Source: Pegoplata infirma (Eukaryota > Arthropoda > Insecta > Diptera > Anthomyiidae). Taken from it: a DNA stretch of 64,000 nt. Numbering within the stretch: the stretch's first letter is position 1; each line of letters starts with the position of its first letter. The DNA is taken from the NCBI GenBank assembly GCA_963921195.1, contig OY992537.1, forward strand, positions 57,002,313 through 57,066,312, given 5' to 3'. The notes under the pieces were generated by a model. It saw nothing but the letters and a program-made list of their open reading frames with translations, searched no databases and was not told where the DNA came from. A program made the translations under genes and the position numbers. Below are positions 1 through 12,629 of this stretch, piece by piece.

Positions 1-960
1 AAATTATTTAGATATCGATGAATCGATAACTTGTCGATGTATCGATAACACAAAATTTTCTAAATAAAATTTTTTAGTTATAGATGTATCGATAACACAA
101 AGTTTTGTGTGGGTTATCGTAAATTTACGATAACACAAAATTTTAGAAATTTGTTAAGTTATCCTTGTATTGATTACCCAAAAATTTCTATGGAAAATGG
201 TTTAGTTATCGATGCATCGATACCACAAAATTTTCTCTCGAAAATTGTTGAGTTATCGATTTATCGAAAATTGTTAAGTAATCGATGTATTTATATCTCA
301 AAATTTCTTTTAAGAAAATTGTTTAGGCATCGATGTATCGATATCACAAAATTTTTTATAGAAAATTGTTGAGTTATCAATGTATCGATAACACAAAATT
401 TTCTATAGAAAATTTTAATGCTACCGATATATCGATAACACAAAATTTTCTATTGAAAATTGCATAGTTATTGATAACACAAAATTGCATAGTTATCGAT
501 ATATCGATAACACAAAATTTTCTATAGAAAATTGCATAGTTATCGATATATCGATAGCTCAAAGTTTTCTATAAAAAATTGAATAGTTGTCGATATATCG
601 ATAACACAAATTTTTTTAAAGAACTTTTATACACAAATTTTTCTGTAGAAACTTGTTTACTTATCGATAGTTTTTTGTAAAAAATTGTATATTTATCGAT
701 TTATAGAAAACACAAAATTTTCTATAGGAAATTGTTCAGTTACCGATGTATCGATAACAAAAAATAATCTATAGAAAATTGTTTAGTTATTAATGTATCG
801 ATAACAAAAAATTTTCTATAGTTATCGATGTATCAATAACACGTTTAGTTATCGACTTATCGATAAAACGTTTAATTATCGATGTATCGATAACACGTTA
901 AGTTATCAGTGTATTGATAACACGTTAAGTTATCGATAAATCAATAACACAACATTGTTT
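1..960. repeat. Degenerate ~47-bp tandem array rich in TATCGATA
   Basis: The stretch is built from a diverged unit of roughly 47 bp. Each unit combines a near-palindrome like TTATCGATGTATCGATAA with a second one around TTTTCTATAGAAAA. I count about 16 perfect TATCGATA octamers. Open frames here (for example 109-372) are by-products of the repeat. TATCGATA matches the Drosophila DRE element bound by DREF and contains the CGATA core of BEAF-32; any binding here is inference. The array probably continues past the left edge. Confidence 0.85.
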
Positions 961-1739
961 AAGAGAATTTAGTAGTTATTGTTAATAAGATCACATAAAA
1001 CTTTCTGTATTTAAAGTTTTCGATTTGTTTTTAAAACAGATTTTCGGTACCTTTAAATGTCTATTTTAGGCAACTTTTGATGCCTGTATTTTACTTGGTC
1101 TACCTTCCTAAGTTAGTTCTTGTATATTTATATTTAGTTTATTTCTGCAAGATTGTTTCAATGGATTTTTCTGATTCTTTTATTATTATTGTTTTTTTTT
1201 CTGTAATATTTTGTTCATTTCAATTCCTTTTCTGTTTAGTCATGTTATGGTGAGTAACGATCTAAAGAAGCATAACATTTCGTTATAATAGACCGCACCT
1301 TTTTCCTTGTTGCAACGTTTGCAACTTTACATGGTTTATCAATGTTTAAAGTTTAATTTAACAAAGTACTTTCTTTTTTTGTTATTTTTTCCTATGCCAA
1401 TTTGTTTGCTACACTGCAATTGTGAGATTAAATGCATATTTGATTTGCAGAAAATTGCAAAATAATCGTAAAAATATTGATTTTTATTTTGAAGCATTGT
1501 TTGTTTTGTTAAGTCATTAAGAAAAGAAAAAAAAATGTTTGAGTTCATAGAGTTTAACCCATTTTTAAAATGATTATGACTTGCAGGATAACAAATAAAA
1601 ATGGATTTGTGTACAGTGAAATCTTAGGAAAATGGACAGTTTTAAAATTCATACTGGGCACTCAAAAATTCACGCAAATTTTTTTCATATTATGTAAACA
1701 AAATTTTGGTATGTTTATGACGACTCATTTCGTAAATGG
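961..1739. other. AT-rich non-coding stretch
   Basis: Poly-T and poly-A runs with no recognisable gene, RNA gene or element boundary. Short open frames (1339-1548 minus, 1570-1830 plus) have low-complexity translations and no family resemblance. Confidence 0.5.
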
Positions 1740-1965
1740 ATATCGAATTTTTCAATTGTATCAACCCATAATTCGGTTGTCGCTACTTTTTTTGGGTGTG
1801 ACAACCGAATTTCGATCTTTTTTCAATTAATTGTCTGTTGTATCAACCGAATTTAGTTGGGACTACCAATAGTCAATTCAGACGACCTTTATGCAGATGT
1901 ATTAACCAATTTTTGGATGTATTAATTGATTTTCAGTTAGAAATTTGAAAAAAAATTTTCTGTGT
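1740..1965 (+). repeat. 3' fragment of a CACACAG-ended element
   Basis: Several 'caaccgaattt'-type motifs are followed by a terminus reading TTTTCTGTGTG near 1955-1964. This matches the right ends of the elements at 35986-37688, 44020-48760 and 49041-49279. I could not locate a matching left end, so this is treated as a truncated copy. Confidence 0.5.
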
Positions 1966-2689
1966 GTAGGAAATTATTTTTATACTTATTTAAGATTAAT
2001 TGTCACGATAACATTTTTCGTATTATTTTTGAATAAAGCATATATTTAGGCAGAGAAAAAAATAAGATTTTATACCTTAAAAAGTTTACGACTTTTAAAA
2101 TTTTTTGCCAATCAACGGATTTTTGATTTCATATACCACTGAGTCGAATGATTTAAAAAAATTTTGAGAAACATTTATGAAAATGTCGAAAATAATACCT
2201 AACATAAATTTTTCTTTGAGCCTCAAAGTATGCACTCCATTTTTTAACAAAACAGTTTCAGGGTTATCACTCCAATTGGCCATTAGTGATAGATAGCTTT
2301 CTATCTTGCCTAAGGACTTTTTAAGAGATTTTTTTTTCATTATTTTAATAAATAAATTTTAATAAATTGTTTAAATTGTAAACTCGAAGTATTCTCATGA
2401 TGCATCTAGCAGTGAACTTTGAAAAATCTTACGTTTTTGACTAGTTTTGGTTATCCCACTTCTAATATTAAATATACAATCTTTTAATAATATTCTGCTT
2501 TTACGTGTTTTACAACCATCTTTATTATCCTCATTAAATATTATTTGGTTATTTAATGTTTCATGTTATTTATAAAACATTATTTTTGTTTACTGATAAA
2601 AAAAAAACAAACCCTCCAAATAACCCCAAAATAAGTACACTTGTTAAATTCGTAAAAAGCTTTACACCATTTACAGATGTTATTCGTAA
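1966..2689. other. AT-rich non-coding stretch
   Basis: Nothing supportable was seen. The minus-strand frame 2095-2340 is lysine-rich low complexity with no recognisable domain. Confidence 0.5.
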
Positions 2690-3345
2690 AAGCTCAATTG
2701 AAATTCGAAGATTCTACTTGTAATTCTAAGATTCCATTTGTAATTCGAAGATTCCATTTGTAATGATATACGTCTAAATAAAGAGATCAAATGGTGTAAA
2801 ACTGAATTTACAGTTTTATATCTCGTGATCCTGATTCCTTTTAAAATGACTTCAAAGTTTTAACGGATAACATTTTGTAAAATATCAGGAAAAAGGATGT
2901 GAATAATGTCAAAATGATTTTTAAGGATAAAGTTTTGATAGGGCATTAATTATCTCCTTTTTCCTGATATGTCCAAATAATAAAATAAAAAAATTTCATT
3001 TGCCATCGCTAGTGGCATCTTAGGACAAGTGCAAATATTTAAAAAATATTTTACAAAAATGTAATCCTCTAAAACTTTGAAGTCATTTTAAAAGAAAACA
3101 TGATCACGAAATGAAAAACATGATCACGAAATGAAAAACTGCAGATTTTCTAGTACGTTTAGTCTCTAGTTTCAAAAGTACTATATTATCCAGTTCGTGT
3201 TTAACAACTTTTTATATTTTTGTCGGTCGTTGTTTCGAGTAAAATTGATTTTTTACGAGTTACAGTTGATGTTTTTCGATTTACAATTGAACTTTCTCGA
3301 TTCACAATTGATCTTTTTCGAATTAGAATTTATAATTTTTGAATT
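2690..3345. repeat. Foldback repeat with inner arms near 2802-2890 and 3040-3148
   Basis: The inner arms share a long inverted match: 'ttttaaaatgacttcaaagt' on the left pairs with 'actttgaagtcattttaaaa' on the right, and 'tcgtgatc' pairs with 'gatcacga'. Outside the arms are short ~22-25 bp subrepeats, 'attcgaagattccatttg' on the left and roughly complementary 'cgatttacaattgaac' motifs on the right. A short tandem repeat of 'aaaacatgatcacgaaatg' lies at about 3113-3150. This looks like a foldback MITE. No coding capacity is visible. Confidence 0.6.
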
Positions 3346-3695
3346 AAAAATGATCTTTTCATACCCTCCACTTTCGAGTGACATTTTTTCTGAAACTTTT
3401 GATTTTCCCAAGTGTCCGGACAAATTTTTATTCTATTAGACCTTAAAATTATGTGGCACAAATCGGATAAAATTAACACGTGGCATTCGGCGATCAAAGA
3501 TTTTGGTTTTTGAAAATTAAAAAAATATAAACACGAATGGCATTTTGTATGGGAGACCCATTAGGGTGGAGATATGGTATAAGAATGTTCAGAGCAAATG
3601 TTTGAGAGTAAAAATTAAGTGGGGTAAGTCTTATTTGATGCCACTCTAAGATGCACCATGGGACCGGTAGGAGCCGACTTCATAAGAAATGAGAA

Positions 3696-3760
3696 AAAAG
3701 TGAGAGTGTTATATTCGGCTGTGCCGAATCTTTTATACCCTCCAACATGTAAAAAAAATA
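3696..3760 (-). mobile_element. DINE/mini-me-type 3' tail fragment
   Basis: Contains a perfect 7-bp stem hairpin (ATTCGGC, loop TGT, GCCGAAT at 3713-3729) followed by 'tataccctcc'. This is the terminal arrangement of the DINE-like elements elsewhere in the window, here in reverse orientation. The body of the element is not recognisable. Confidence 0.6.
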
Positions 3761-3852
3761 ACAAAAATCGGGGTCGTTTTTTTTTGGGGGGGAGATGGGG
3801 TTGAGGGATACGTTGGGGACACCTTCCCCTTGCGATAGACGTTATTAAATGT

Positions 3853-5896
3853 ATATGGGGCATTCCAAGCCAAATCACTCACTTTTAGACCCGACCCCTT
3901 TCGATTTATTTTATTTTTGGATATGTTTTAGTACTTATTAAATGCAACTTGGACACCAATTTTCAGCCATTTATTTCAAGATGGTGTTGAGTAATCAATT
4001 TTTCAAAATGGCGATTTTCTCAAAAAAATTAAGAAATTGAAATTTTCAATTAATTTTGACCATTAAAAAATATAGATATTTCAAAAAAAGTTGGACAACG
4101 TTTTGTTGGTATTTAAATGTAGTTTTAGAAAAAAAATATGAAAAAATTATTCGAAGTAATTATCACTTATTTTTTGACGTTTAAAAATTAAAATCGACTT
4201 TTTGAAAAAGTCCGAAACCTTCGATTTTTTTGTAAAAAACTATAAAAATTGTACTCTAAATTACGCAACTTTTAAGCCACAATTCGAGATGTGATCACAA
4301 TTCTTTCTATTTTTTTTTTTAAATTTAAAAATTGCTCCTTTTATTTTTTGGCTCTGATTTATTTTATATGGTGCTCCAAAAAAAATAAATTGGTATATAT
4401 TGACCCTAACTTACCCTAGATATATTCATTTCGAGGTAGAAATACGTCTCACAAAAATTTAGAGCGATCGGAAATGGGTAAGGCGTTCCTCATGGGCCTT
4501 GAAGTTTAGAAAACGGATTACAAGGAAAAATATGAATTTTTTTCTGTTTTCTCAATATTTTTGGTATTTTAAGTTAAGTTTAAATTCAAGCAATTACAGA
4601 ATTATGATGTAGAGTAAAATGCCTTTCTAATAAGATACTAAAAACTAAAATCGGTTGAAAATCAGCCAAGTTATTACAACTTCCCCAGGCATCTAACGTG
4701 TTGCAGACAACTTGATTAAGCAATACAATCCGATTTTTGAAATTCATTGAAATTTTCTACTGTAATAACATTTTTTTATTCTTCAAGTTCAAATGTAATA
4801 AGATGACAAGTATTTTTCATATTGTGTTTTGCTAACATGTTTTAAATTAATGCTAAAAATGCCTGCATTTTCACCACCCTTTTGAAATCTCTATTTAAAA
4901 AAAAAATTTTTTTTTTTTTGTTTTAAAATTTGGAAAAACCAAAAAAATATTACACTGAAACATGAATAATGAATTAATGTTATTACAGTAGAAAATTTCA
5001 ATAAATTTAAAAAAAGGGACTCGTATTCTTTAATCATGAGGTATGACACACGCTAGATGCCTGGGGAAGTTGTAATAACTTGGCTGATTTTCAACCGATT
5101 TAAGTTTTTAGTACCTTATTAGAAAGGTATTTTACTCTACATCACAATTCCGTAATTGCTTGAAATAAAACTTAACTTAAAATACCAAAAATATTGCGAA
5201 AACAGAAAAAAATTCATATTTTTCCTTGTAATCCATTTTTTAAACTTCAAGGACCATGCTAAACGCCTTACCCATTTCCGATCGTTCTAAATTTTTGTGA
5301 GACGTATTTTTACCTCGAAATGAATATATCTAGGGTAAGTTAGGGTCATTATCAACCAATTTATTTTTTTTGGAGCACCATATAAAATAAATCAGAGCCA
5401 AAAAATAAAAGGTGCAATTTTTAAAATTTAAAAAAAAATAGAAAGAATTGTGATCACATCTCGAATTATGGCTTAAAAGTTGCGTAATTTAGAGTACAAT
5501 TTTTATAATTTTTTACAAAAAAATCGAAGGTTTCGGACTTTTTCAAAAAGTCGATTTTAATTTTTAAACGTCAAAAAATAAGTGATAATTACTTTGAATA
5601 ATTTTTTCATATTTTTTTTCTAAAACTACATTTAAATACCAACAAAACGTTGTCCAACTTTTTTTACAATATCTATATTTTTCAATGGTCAAAATTAATT
5701 AAAAATTTAAATTTTTTAATTTTTTTGAGAAAATCGCCATTTTGAAAAATTGATTACTCAACACCATCTTGAAATAAAAGGCTGAAAATTGGTGTCCAAG
5801 TTGCATTTAATAAGTACTAAAACATATCCAAAAATAATATAAATCGTAAGGGGTCGGGTCTAAAAGTGAGTGATTTGGCTTGGAATGCCCCATATA
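3853..5896. mobile_element. 2.04-kb foldback (inverted-repeat) element
   Basis: The left arm (about 3853-4775) is matched by the reverse complement of the right arm (about 4972-5896), with a unique centre of about 195 bp. Each arm is roughly 920 bp and by eye over 90% identical. The termini read ATATGGGGCATTCCAAGCC inward from both sides, and AATGT is found just outside each end, a possible TSD. No transposase is visible. A terminus of the same family recurs at 9655-9700. The transcript of this locus would fold into a very long hairpin. Confidence 0.85.
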
Positions 5897-5939
5897 TAAT
5901 GTTTCTTGCAATTATTTAATCCAATTAATCATTATTTAA

Positions 5940-7052
5940 GTACATTTTTTTTATCCACGCCCACAAAATGGGGAGGGGGGTCAACCTTTTTTTTCGCAGG
6001 GTTTAAAAAAAAATCTCAGACTTTTTCGATAGGAAAAATATATTAGAATTTGTGAGTTTTTATAGAAAAAATGTTCTAGAATGTGAGATTTTTTGAAAAA
6101 TAAAAATGACTCAGGAAATGAGACTTTTTGTATAGAAAAAAATCTCAGAATCTGATATTTTAGGAAAAATGTCCCAGAATCTAAGAAAATAACTTAAATT
6201 GTGATATTTTTTCTATTTGAAAAGTTTCCCTGCATCTTTTTGTCTGGGACATAGATTCTAAAACTTTTTCTATAGGAAAAATGTTTCAGAATCTAACATT
6301 TTTTGGCATGAAAAATTTCTTAGATTTTCAGACTTTTCAACAGAAAATATGTTTCAGAAAATAATTTAGAATCTTCGATTGTTTCTAAAAGTCTTTAATT
6401 TTTCATATCTCATGTACTTTCTGGTTTTCGTTTTTCAAAACCCGAAAATTTTGGCGAAGAAAGAACGTTTCGGTAGAAAAATAGAATAGACAAACATATT
6501 TCAGAACCTCAGAGGTTTTCTATGGAGAAAAAAGTCACGAAATCTAATCGAATTTTTTTCTTAAAATAGGAATTTTTTGGTGAAAAAATTGCCTAAGTTT
6601 ATGAGCATTTTGTATGTGTATCAGAACATAAAGAGTTTTTAAAAGCAAGAACTTTATAAATTCTCAAAACTTTTCTGTAGCAAAATGGCTCAGAACCTCA
6701 GAATTTTTCTATAGGGAGACTCATAAACTTTCTCTTTAAGCAAATGACTCTGAAAAATTTTGAAATCAGGAAACTTTTTTGAATTAAATATGTTGCAAAT
6801 CTGATATATTTTCTAACGAAACATTTTTTTCAGAATCTGGGTCTTTTGCTGAGAACATTTTGAGAAAAAAATTTTTTAAATATCAAACATTTTCTTAAAT
6901 TGTAAAACCTTTTTTATAGGAAAACATTTTTAAAAATTATAAATGTTTCTACAATCATAATAAACAAGAGGAAGACATTTTGAGTAAAAAAAAAAGTTTT
7001 TTGAGTAAAAAAAAATGTCCCCCCTCCAAACTCAAGAGCTGGATCCGCGCCT
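5940..7052. mobile_element. Truncated hAT-like element carrying degenerate 35-bp satellite
   Basis: The body is a degenerate version of the 'ctcagattctgag ... ttctatagaa' satellite that is best preserved at 44.4-47.9 kb. The right end reads CTCAAGAGCTGGATCCGCGC at about 7030-7050, followed by CTG. This matches the inverted left end of the element at 11292-16876. The left terminus is missing, so the copy is truncated. Confidence 0.6.
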
Positions 7053-7055
7053 GCC

Positions 7056-7262
7056 ATAAGACATATTCGTGCCAAACTTCGGAAGTCTAGCTCTTTTAGT
7101 TTGGACTGTATCGTATCCTCTAAAAACGGACAGGCGGACGGACATCGCTAAAATGTCTTAGAATCGATCACTGATCAATATTATATATAGGGTCCTCTGC
7201 CGATATTTCGATGCGTTACACACGGAATGACAAAGTGACTATACCCCCATACTGAGGTTGTA
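7056..7262 (-). mobile_element. DINE/mini-me-type 5' head fragment, reverse orientation
   Basis: Contains 'acggacatcgct' preceded by degenerate GTCY-complement repeats, then a block ending 'gatatttcgatgcgttacac' and 'gaatgacaaagt'. This is the complement of the conserved head found in the intact copies near 18.7 and 19.9 kb. It directly follows the CAGGCGCGG terminus of the preceding element. Confidence 0.65.
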
Positions 7263-7690
7263 GAGAATACAAATTTATGGGGACAACCTTATTGATTAAA
7301 GATGGAGGGAAGGTACATTCTAAGAAAATATTGGGGGTCTGTCACACATTTGACATCTCTTGGGCGCCCTTGGAGCAGTTGGCGCGGTAGGATTCAATTT
7401 TTATAAAAGGTTATATTTTCTTTTTTAATAAAAAAATATTTTCTATAAGTTTTTTAAATCATTTTTGCACTAAATAAAAATATAAGTATCAATAATAAAT
7501 GGCTTTTCTGAATTAATCCTCAGTTTACATAGTATGTTTCAACCCACTGTGCGCCGATAGGGCTGTTTTGTCTCGAATTAAGTTTGAATGAAAGTTTGTT
7601 TTAATCTCTATAAAATATTTAATAAAAAACTGTTTTAGATTTGTCTTACAACATAATTTGAATGTTGAAAAATAAAAAACGTATTTTTTT

Positions 7691-7962
7691 AATTTTCGTT
7701 TTTCTGTAAAGACAGTTGAGCTCAGGCTCTAATTATAATTATGTATTATAATTTTTCAATCATGTTATATATGGTTTGAATTGAGAAAGGTGTGAAAGAA
7801 AAATTTATTTTTCTAAAAATTTTTAAGACATCTTGGTTCGTTTTTTACTAGTTTCATATAATCCAGTTATTATAATCATCAGAAAAACTTTTAATGTCAA
7901 ATTTATTCAGTTAATAGTCAATTATATTCTATATGTGAAAATTATTAACAGATCGCAGCCGC
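7691..7962 (+). repeat. 272-bp direct repeat, copy 1
   Basis: Nearly identical to 8328-8599 (about 4 substitutions by eye, no net length difference). Begins 'aattttcgtttttctgtaaa' and ends 'gatcgcagccgc'. It lacks TG...CA ends, and I see no primer-binding site after it, so a long terminal repeat is not favoured. Confidence 0.9.
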
Positions 7963-8327
7963 CAAGGATGAACCCATGAATCTGTAATGTTTTTGCTATT
8001 AACTGCCTCTTAGGTACGATCACTCTAGACCGATACGCTAAGTTGGCTGTTAAGCAAGTATCAACTAAATCATGGTTTTTCAATTCTTGTGTGGTTGTTG
8101 CTGTTGTTTTTTCGTACAGAAGAAGGTGAAATTGTATTATGGTGAATAAATTCAATTTTTTAGTAATCATCATTCGTCCTCCTCTCCTTCATCAACTCTG
8201 ATCTAAGTACTTATTTTGCAACCTTGCCAGAACATGGTCTATATTTTGTAGACACAAATGTTAGGTGTTGCCACTTTCCAAAGATACAATTATTGCCACT
8301 TAGGCCGACTTAAAGTCGTTATTTTCA

Positions 8328-8599
8328 AATTTTCGTTTTTCTGTAAAGACAGTTGAGCTCAGGCTCTAATTATTATTATGTATTATAATTTTTCAATCAT
8401 TTTATATATGGTTTGAATTGAGAAAGGTGTGAAAGAAAAATTTATTTTTCTAAAAATTTTTAAGACATCCTGGTTCGATTTTTACTAGTTTCATATAATC
8501 CAGTTATTATAATCATCAGAAAAACTTTTAATGTCAAATTTATTCAGTTAATAGTCAATTATATTCTATATGTGAAAATTATTAACAGATCGCAGCCGC
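8328..8599 (+). repeat. 272-bp direct repeat, copy 2
   Basis: Second copy of the block at 7691-7962, offset by 637 bp. The 365 bp between the copies is not itself duplicated. The high identity implies a recent duplication or conversion inside otherwise decayed sequence. Confidence 0.9.
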
Positions 8600-9190
8600 T
8601 ATTTGACAAATTTCAAATAGCGATATCTCAATTTCAATGGCATGGTTTTTTTCTACGGTCAAGAAAATTAAAAAAAAATCTGAAAATATTTTTTCCTTCA
8701 CCCTTTCAGAGATCATGAGATAACTTTTCATTTAAAATCAATTTGAGCCCAATTCGATCATTTAAGCTCGTGAAGCCATTCGATCAAAATTCTGGTATTT
8801 TAGAACGTTTTCACGCAAAACTTTAAATTTTGATTTTTTCGAATTAAGTTTAAATGGAAGCTCAAGCTCTATGAAATAGTTAATGGAAAAACTTTTTTAG
8901 ATTTGTTTTACAAAATTTGTTGAACGTTTACAAAAACACAATTTTCGTAAATTTCTTGACCAATGCCAAATGGCGATATCTCGAAAACTGCCTAAATGAT
9001 TTTAAAAGTTTTTTGATATTTTGATATTTATCATGCCAAAATTAATAAAAATAACTACATATTTCAATAATTCAAAATTTTAGTGGAAATTTTTCAAAAA
9101 TTCAAAAGTTTGTTTAAATGAAAAATTGTCTCAAGCTCTATGAAAGGGGCAAAAAAAAAATTTGAGGAAAAAAACCGTAATTTTTTTAAC

Positions 9191-9654
9191 ATCTGTAAAT
9201 GGTGTAGACTCTCTAACACCAAAACGGGTAAAAAAAACGTACTTTATTTTACTGCAATATGGCGCATATTTGCACTCTAAGTATACTTTATGCTACTTTT
9301 CTTTATAACATTTCTCTTCTAGTTTTTTTTTTTTGTGTCGAAGACCCAACAAAGTAAATTGTTTAACGATTTTGACTTTTGTTGATAAACATCACGTACA
9401 AACAACATGAATGAACATAAACACAAACTAGGTATAAGTAGCATTGGAAATGGAATTTGGTTGGAAAAAAATGTAAGTAAAATGGATTTGAAATTTGCGT
9501 GATAGAGTATTTTATTTTTTTTAGATTTAATACAAAATAAGAAAATATAGTATATTATAATATAAATAAAGGATCAAAAGGACTTTATAAAAAGGGAATA
9601 TGGTTGCAGTTATTCTTAAAATTGAGTTGATACTATAACTATTTACCGCAGAAT
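9191..9654. other. AT-rich non-coding stretch
   Basis: No gene or clear repeat boundary is seen; only short simple-sequence runs. Confidence 0.45.
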
Positions 9655-9700
9655 GGGGTCGGGTCTAAAAGTGAGTGATTTGGCCTGGAATGCCCCATAT
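9655..9700 (-). mobile_element. Solitary terminus of the 3853-5896 foldback family
   Basis: Matches the right-arm end of the 2.04-kb foldback element ('ggggtcgggtctaaaagtga' through 'tggaatgccccatat') over about 46 bp. The rest of the element is absent. Confidence 0.8.
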
Positions 9701-9798
9701 ACTAATTGTATGCAGATTTAGAAAATAATTTATGATAATAAAAAAATTATGTCGTATATCTGTAAAATTTATGACCAAATTTGGGTGTAACTGTGTAA

Positions 9799-10227
9799 AA
9801 CTGTGCTACAAATAAAACAAAATCGCATTTACTTTTCGATGAGTTAGTCAAGGTGGTAGGTTTCGTCGAAAAGATTAAATTTTAAAGTTAAAAACTATTT
9901 TTGGGTCTTTTCTCACTAAAACACTTGTAACTCAGAAACTTTTTAACCGATTTTCAATTTTTGAATCGTTTTGTATAGACAAATTCACACACATAGGAAG
10001 CCCTAACCTTCTTCTATCCAAAACAGTTCCACATTTTAAAATCGGTTGAAAAGTTCCTGTATTGCACGAGTTTTAGCGAGCAGAATCTCAAAAAAAAGTT
10101 TTTTTGGCAATAACTTTAAAATTTGAGGGTGTCTGGCAAGTTTAATGGGCATTTTTGTGATCTACTCGACAAAACCAACAACCTATACTATGTAACATCA
10201 GATGTATTTTTTCACTGTAGCACAGTG
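9799..10227. mobile_element. 429-bp foldback MITE with CTGTGCTACA / TGTAGCACAG ends
   Basis: The ends read ACTGTGCTACA and TGTAGCACAGTG as inverted repeats, and the two halves are complementary through blocks such as 'ccgattttcaatttt' versus 'aaaatcggttgaaaa'. It is a shorter relative of the 1.28-kb element at 16890-18169: both share 'gggtgtctggcaagttt' followed by 'gggcatttttgtgatc'. No open frame. Confidence 0.8.
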
Positions 10228-11291
10228 TAATTAAATGATAACTTACTCCAGAACTTAATGAAATATATTTCCAACAAACATACCTAGAAAGAAAAAAAAA
10301 ATATTAAATTAACAAATAATACAACAACCTTAAAAAAAATTAAATTTAACAAAGTCCCAAGAAGCCATTAACAAACATATTAAGTTACATTAAAAATCAG
10401 AAAACCAGTGTTGTAATAACTTAAAAATTAAATTTCCTAGATTTTTCATTAACTCCCGTTAAGAAATAATCCTTGAAAAAAGTTTTTAAAAAAATCCTTA
10501 AAAATCCTTAAAAATCCTTTTTTTTTTGCAAAAGCAAAACAAATCCTTATTATAGAATTCAAAGAAAACCATAATTATAATGAACACTTCTTGTCCAAAT
10601 ATACAACTGAAAATGAAAAGAAAATCTTTTGATGATGATGCTGTCCATTTATAGACCAAATGTTCTTATGTCTTCTATTAAGCATGAAAAACGTTTGCTT
10701 TTAATGGAATATGTCAGTTTTGTATGTTTTACCATTTTCATGTTGTTGATTCTTAAGAGTTTTTATTGAAGTTTTTCTTCCAAGTGAAGACTGGTCATAA
10801 AAATTTTATACATTTTATTTTCATACATTATTCTTGTTAATTTTTTTTTTTTCTTTCTCCTATTTTTGCGTAATTTTTTTTATGGTTTTATATTATGTAT
10901 TTCACACATTTGATAATGTGTTTTGATGATGTAACTTTTCAAGGATTAAAGATTGTAATATTTTTTTTTGCTAGATTTTATATCTTTTAAGTAGACAAGA
11001 AAGTGTTATAAAGAGGGAATAAGGGAATTAAAAAATGGATTTATAATTTAAGGGCGATTTTAGATGAAAAGAAACTTAAATCGAAGAAGTTTTGAATTTG
11101 GCAGAAATACTTGGAAACCATTTTAAATATGTTTAAGCCAGCTTTTAAGTCATGAACATAGTGGAAAACCTCAGCTTTCGACAAAATTTTATATAGAAAT
11201 ATCTCGAAAATTATTTAATTTGCTGAACTGTAGGCTCATTTCGAATTTAAACATTATTGTATTAACAAAAAATTTAATTGTATTAATTAAT
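10228..11291. other. AT-rich non-coding stretch
   Basis: Contains a short 'aaaaatcctt' tandem at about 10490-10520 and long T-runs. No gene or element end was found. Confidence 0.45.
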
Positions 11292-12629
11292 CAGGCGCGG
11301 GTCCAGCTCTTGGGTTTGGCAGTGGAAATTTTTTTTTTACTCAAAAAAATTTTTTTTTGCAGGGAACCTTAGTTCGGAATTGAATCATTAGTTAAGGTTT
11401 TAAAATTTGAAAAATGTCTCCTTAAGAAATTCTCAGGTCCTTTTTTTAATTCCAAAAGACCCAGATTCTGAATTATTTTTCTAATAGAAAATATTTCAGA
11501 TTTCAGACATGTTTACTCATAAACGTTTACGGATTTTGAAATTTTTCTGAGTCATTTGCTTAAAGACAAATTTTATGAATCTGACACATTATCACAATTG
11601 AAATATTTAAATGTTCTGAGGCATTTTGCTACAGAAAAGCTTTTAAAATTTATAAAATGCTTGCTTTATACATATTTTTAGATTCTGATACACTTTCATA
11701 TAGAAAATTCACAGATACTTTTGCAATTTTCCCACCAAAAAATTTCTATTTTTAGAAAAATTATTCGTACAATTTTTTTTTTTCAGATTTGGAGAGTTTT
11801 TGTATATAGAAAACTAGCTTACAATCCCGGTACTTCGTTACCGGTTGTATTGAATACCGGATAATAGAAGGATCAGGATAACTCTATCGATTTTCAAAAA
11901 ATTCCCCTTCGTAGTCTTTGTTTTATTTACTTGTCGACGTTTAAGACTTCCATAAAAAAATATTTCAATGAATAATATAAACAATAAAATTTTAATAACT
12001 TTGCTGGTACGTTACCATGTTCCCTTATGTCGGGATTTTAGATTTTGAGTGAATAAATATTTCAGTGAAAAAAGAAATTGGAATAAAAAAAAATATGAAG
12101 TAAAAAAAGCTAAACACCAAAAATTTGAGTTAAAAATATCATTCCATATTGTTCCCTGCTCTATTCCATATTATTCCCCGTTCTACTCCATTTCATTTCC
12201 AATTCCATCTCCATCATCTAAGGTCATTATTATAGGCACAGAAAAAGTACCAAAAGTACACTTCATTACCCCCATTAGAAACGGAATTTAAAAAAAGTAC
12301 CTCTTTCAGAATGTTTTTTCTTCACCGAAGGATCCTACAATCCATATTTCAATTATCTAGGATCATTGTTTCAGCAAATATTTAAAGTACTTCTTATCCC
12401 CGTTAAGAAACGGAATTTAAAAAAAAAACTTTTCCCAATCTCTTTTTTCACCGAAGGATTTTACCCTCCAAATTTTAAGTTTCTGGGGCCATTATATCAG
12501 GAAATTAATAAGTACACTTTTTTATTCCTTTTAACCCCATTATTTTCCGAGAGGCGAACCTTTTCCAAATTCAAGTTTCTATGTTTATTATTTCAGGATA
12601 TAAAAAAGTACCAAAAGTGTAATTTCGGC

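Larger units (their letters stand above)
7560..9190. repeat. Dispersed 'gatatc/atttaaa' repeat family (family F)
   Basis: Segments such as 'gcgatatctcaatttcaatg', 'tttgagcccaattcgatc' and 'cattcgatcaaaat' recur in diverged form at 24.55-25.30 kb and 27.16-27.56 kb. Several sub-blocks repeat within this stretch: 7570-7670 resembles 8840-8940. Not assignable to a known element class from sequence alone. The minus-strand frame 7922-8173 lies between the two copies of the 272-bp duplication and has no recognisable domain. Confidence 0.5.

Noticed and set aside
7691..8599. LTR pair of a short retroelement
   Set aside because: The 272-bp repeats lack TG...CA ends, a visible primer-binding site and a polypurine tract, so they are listed only as a direct repeat.
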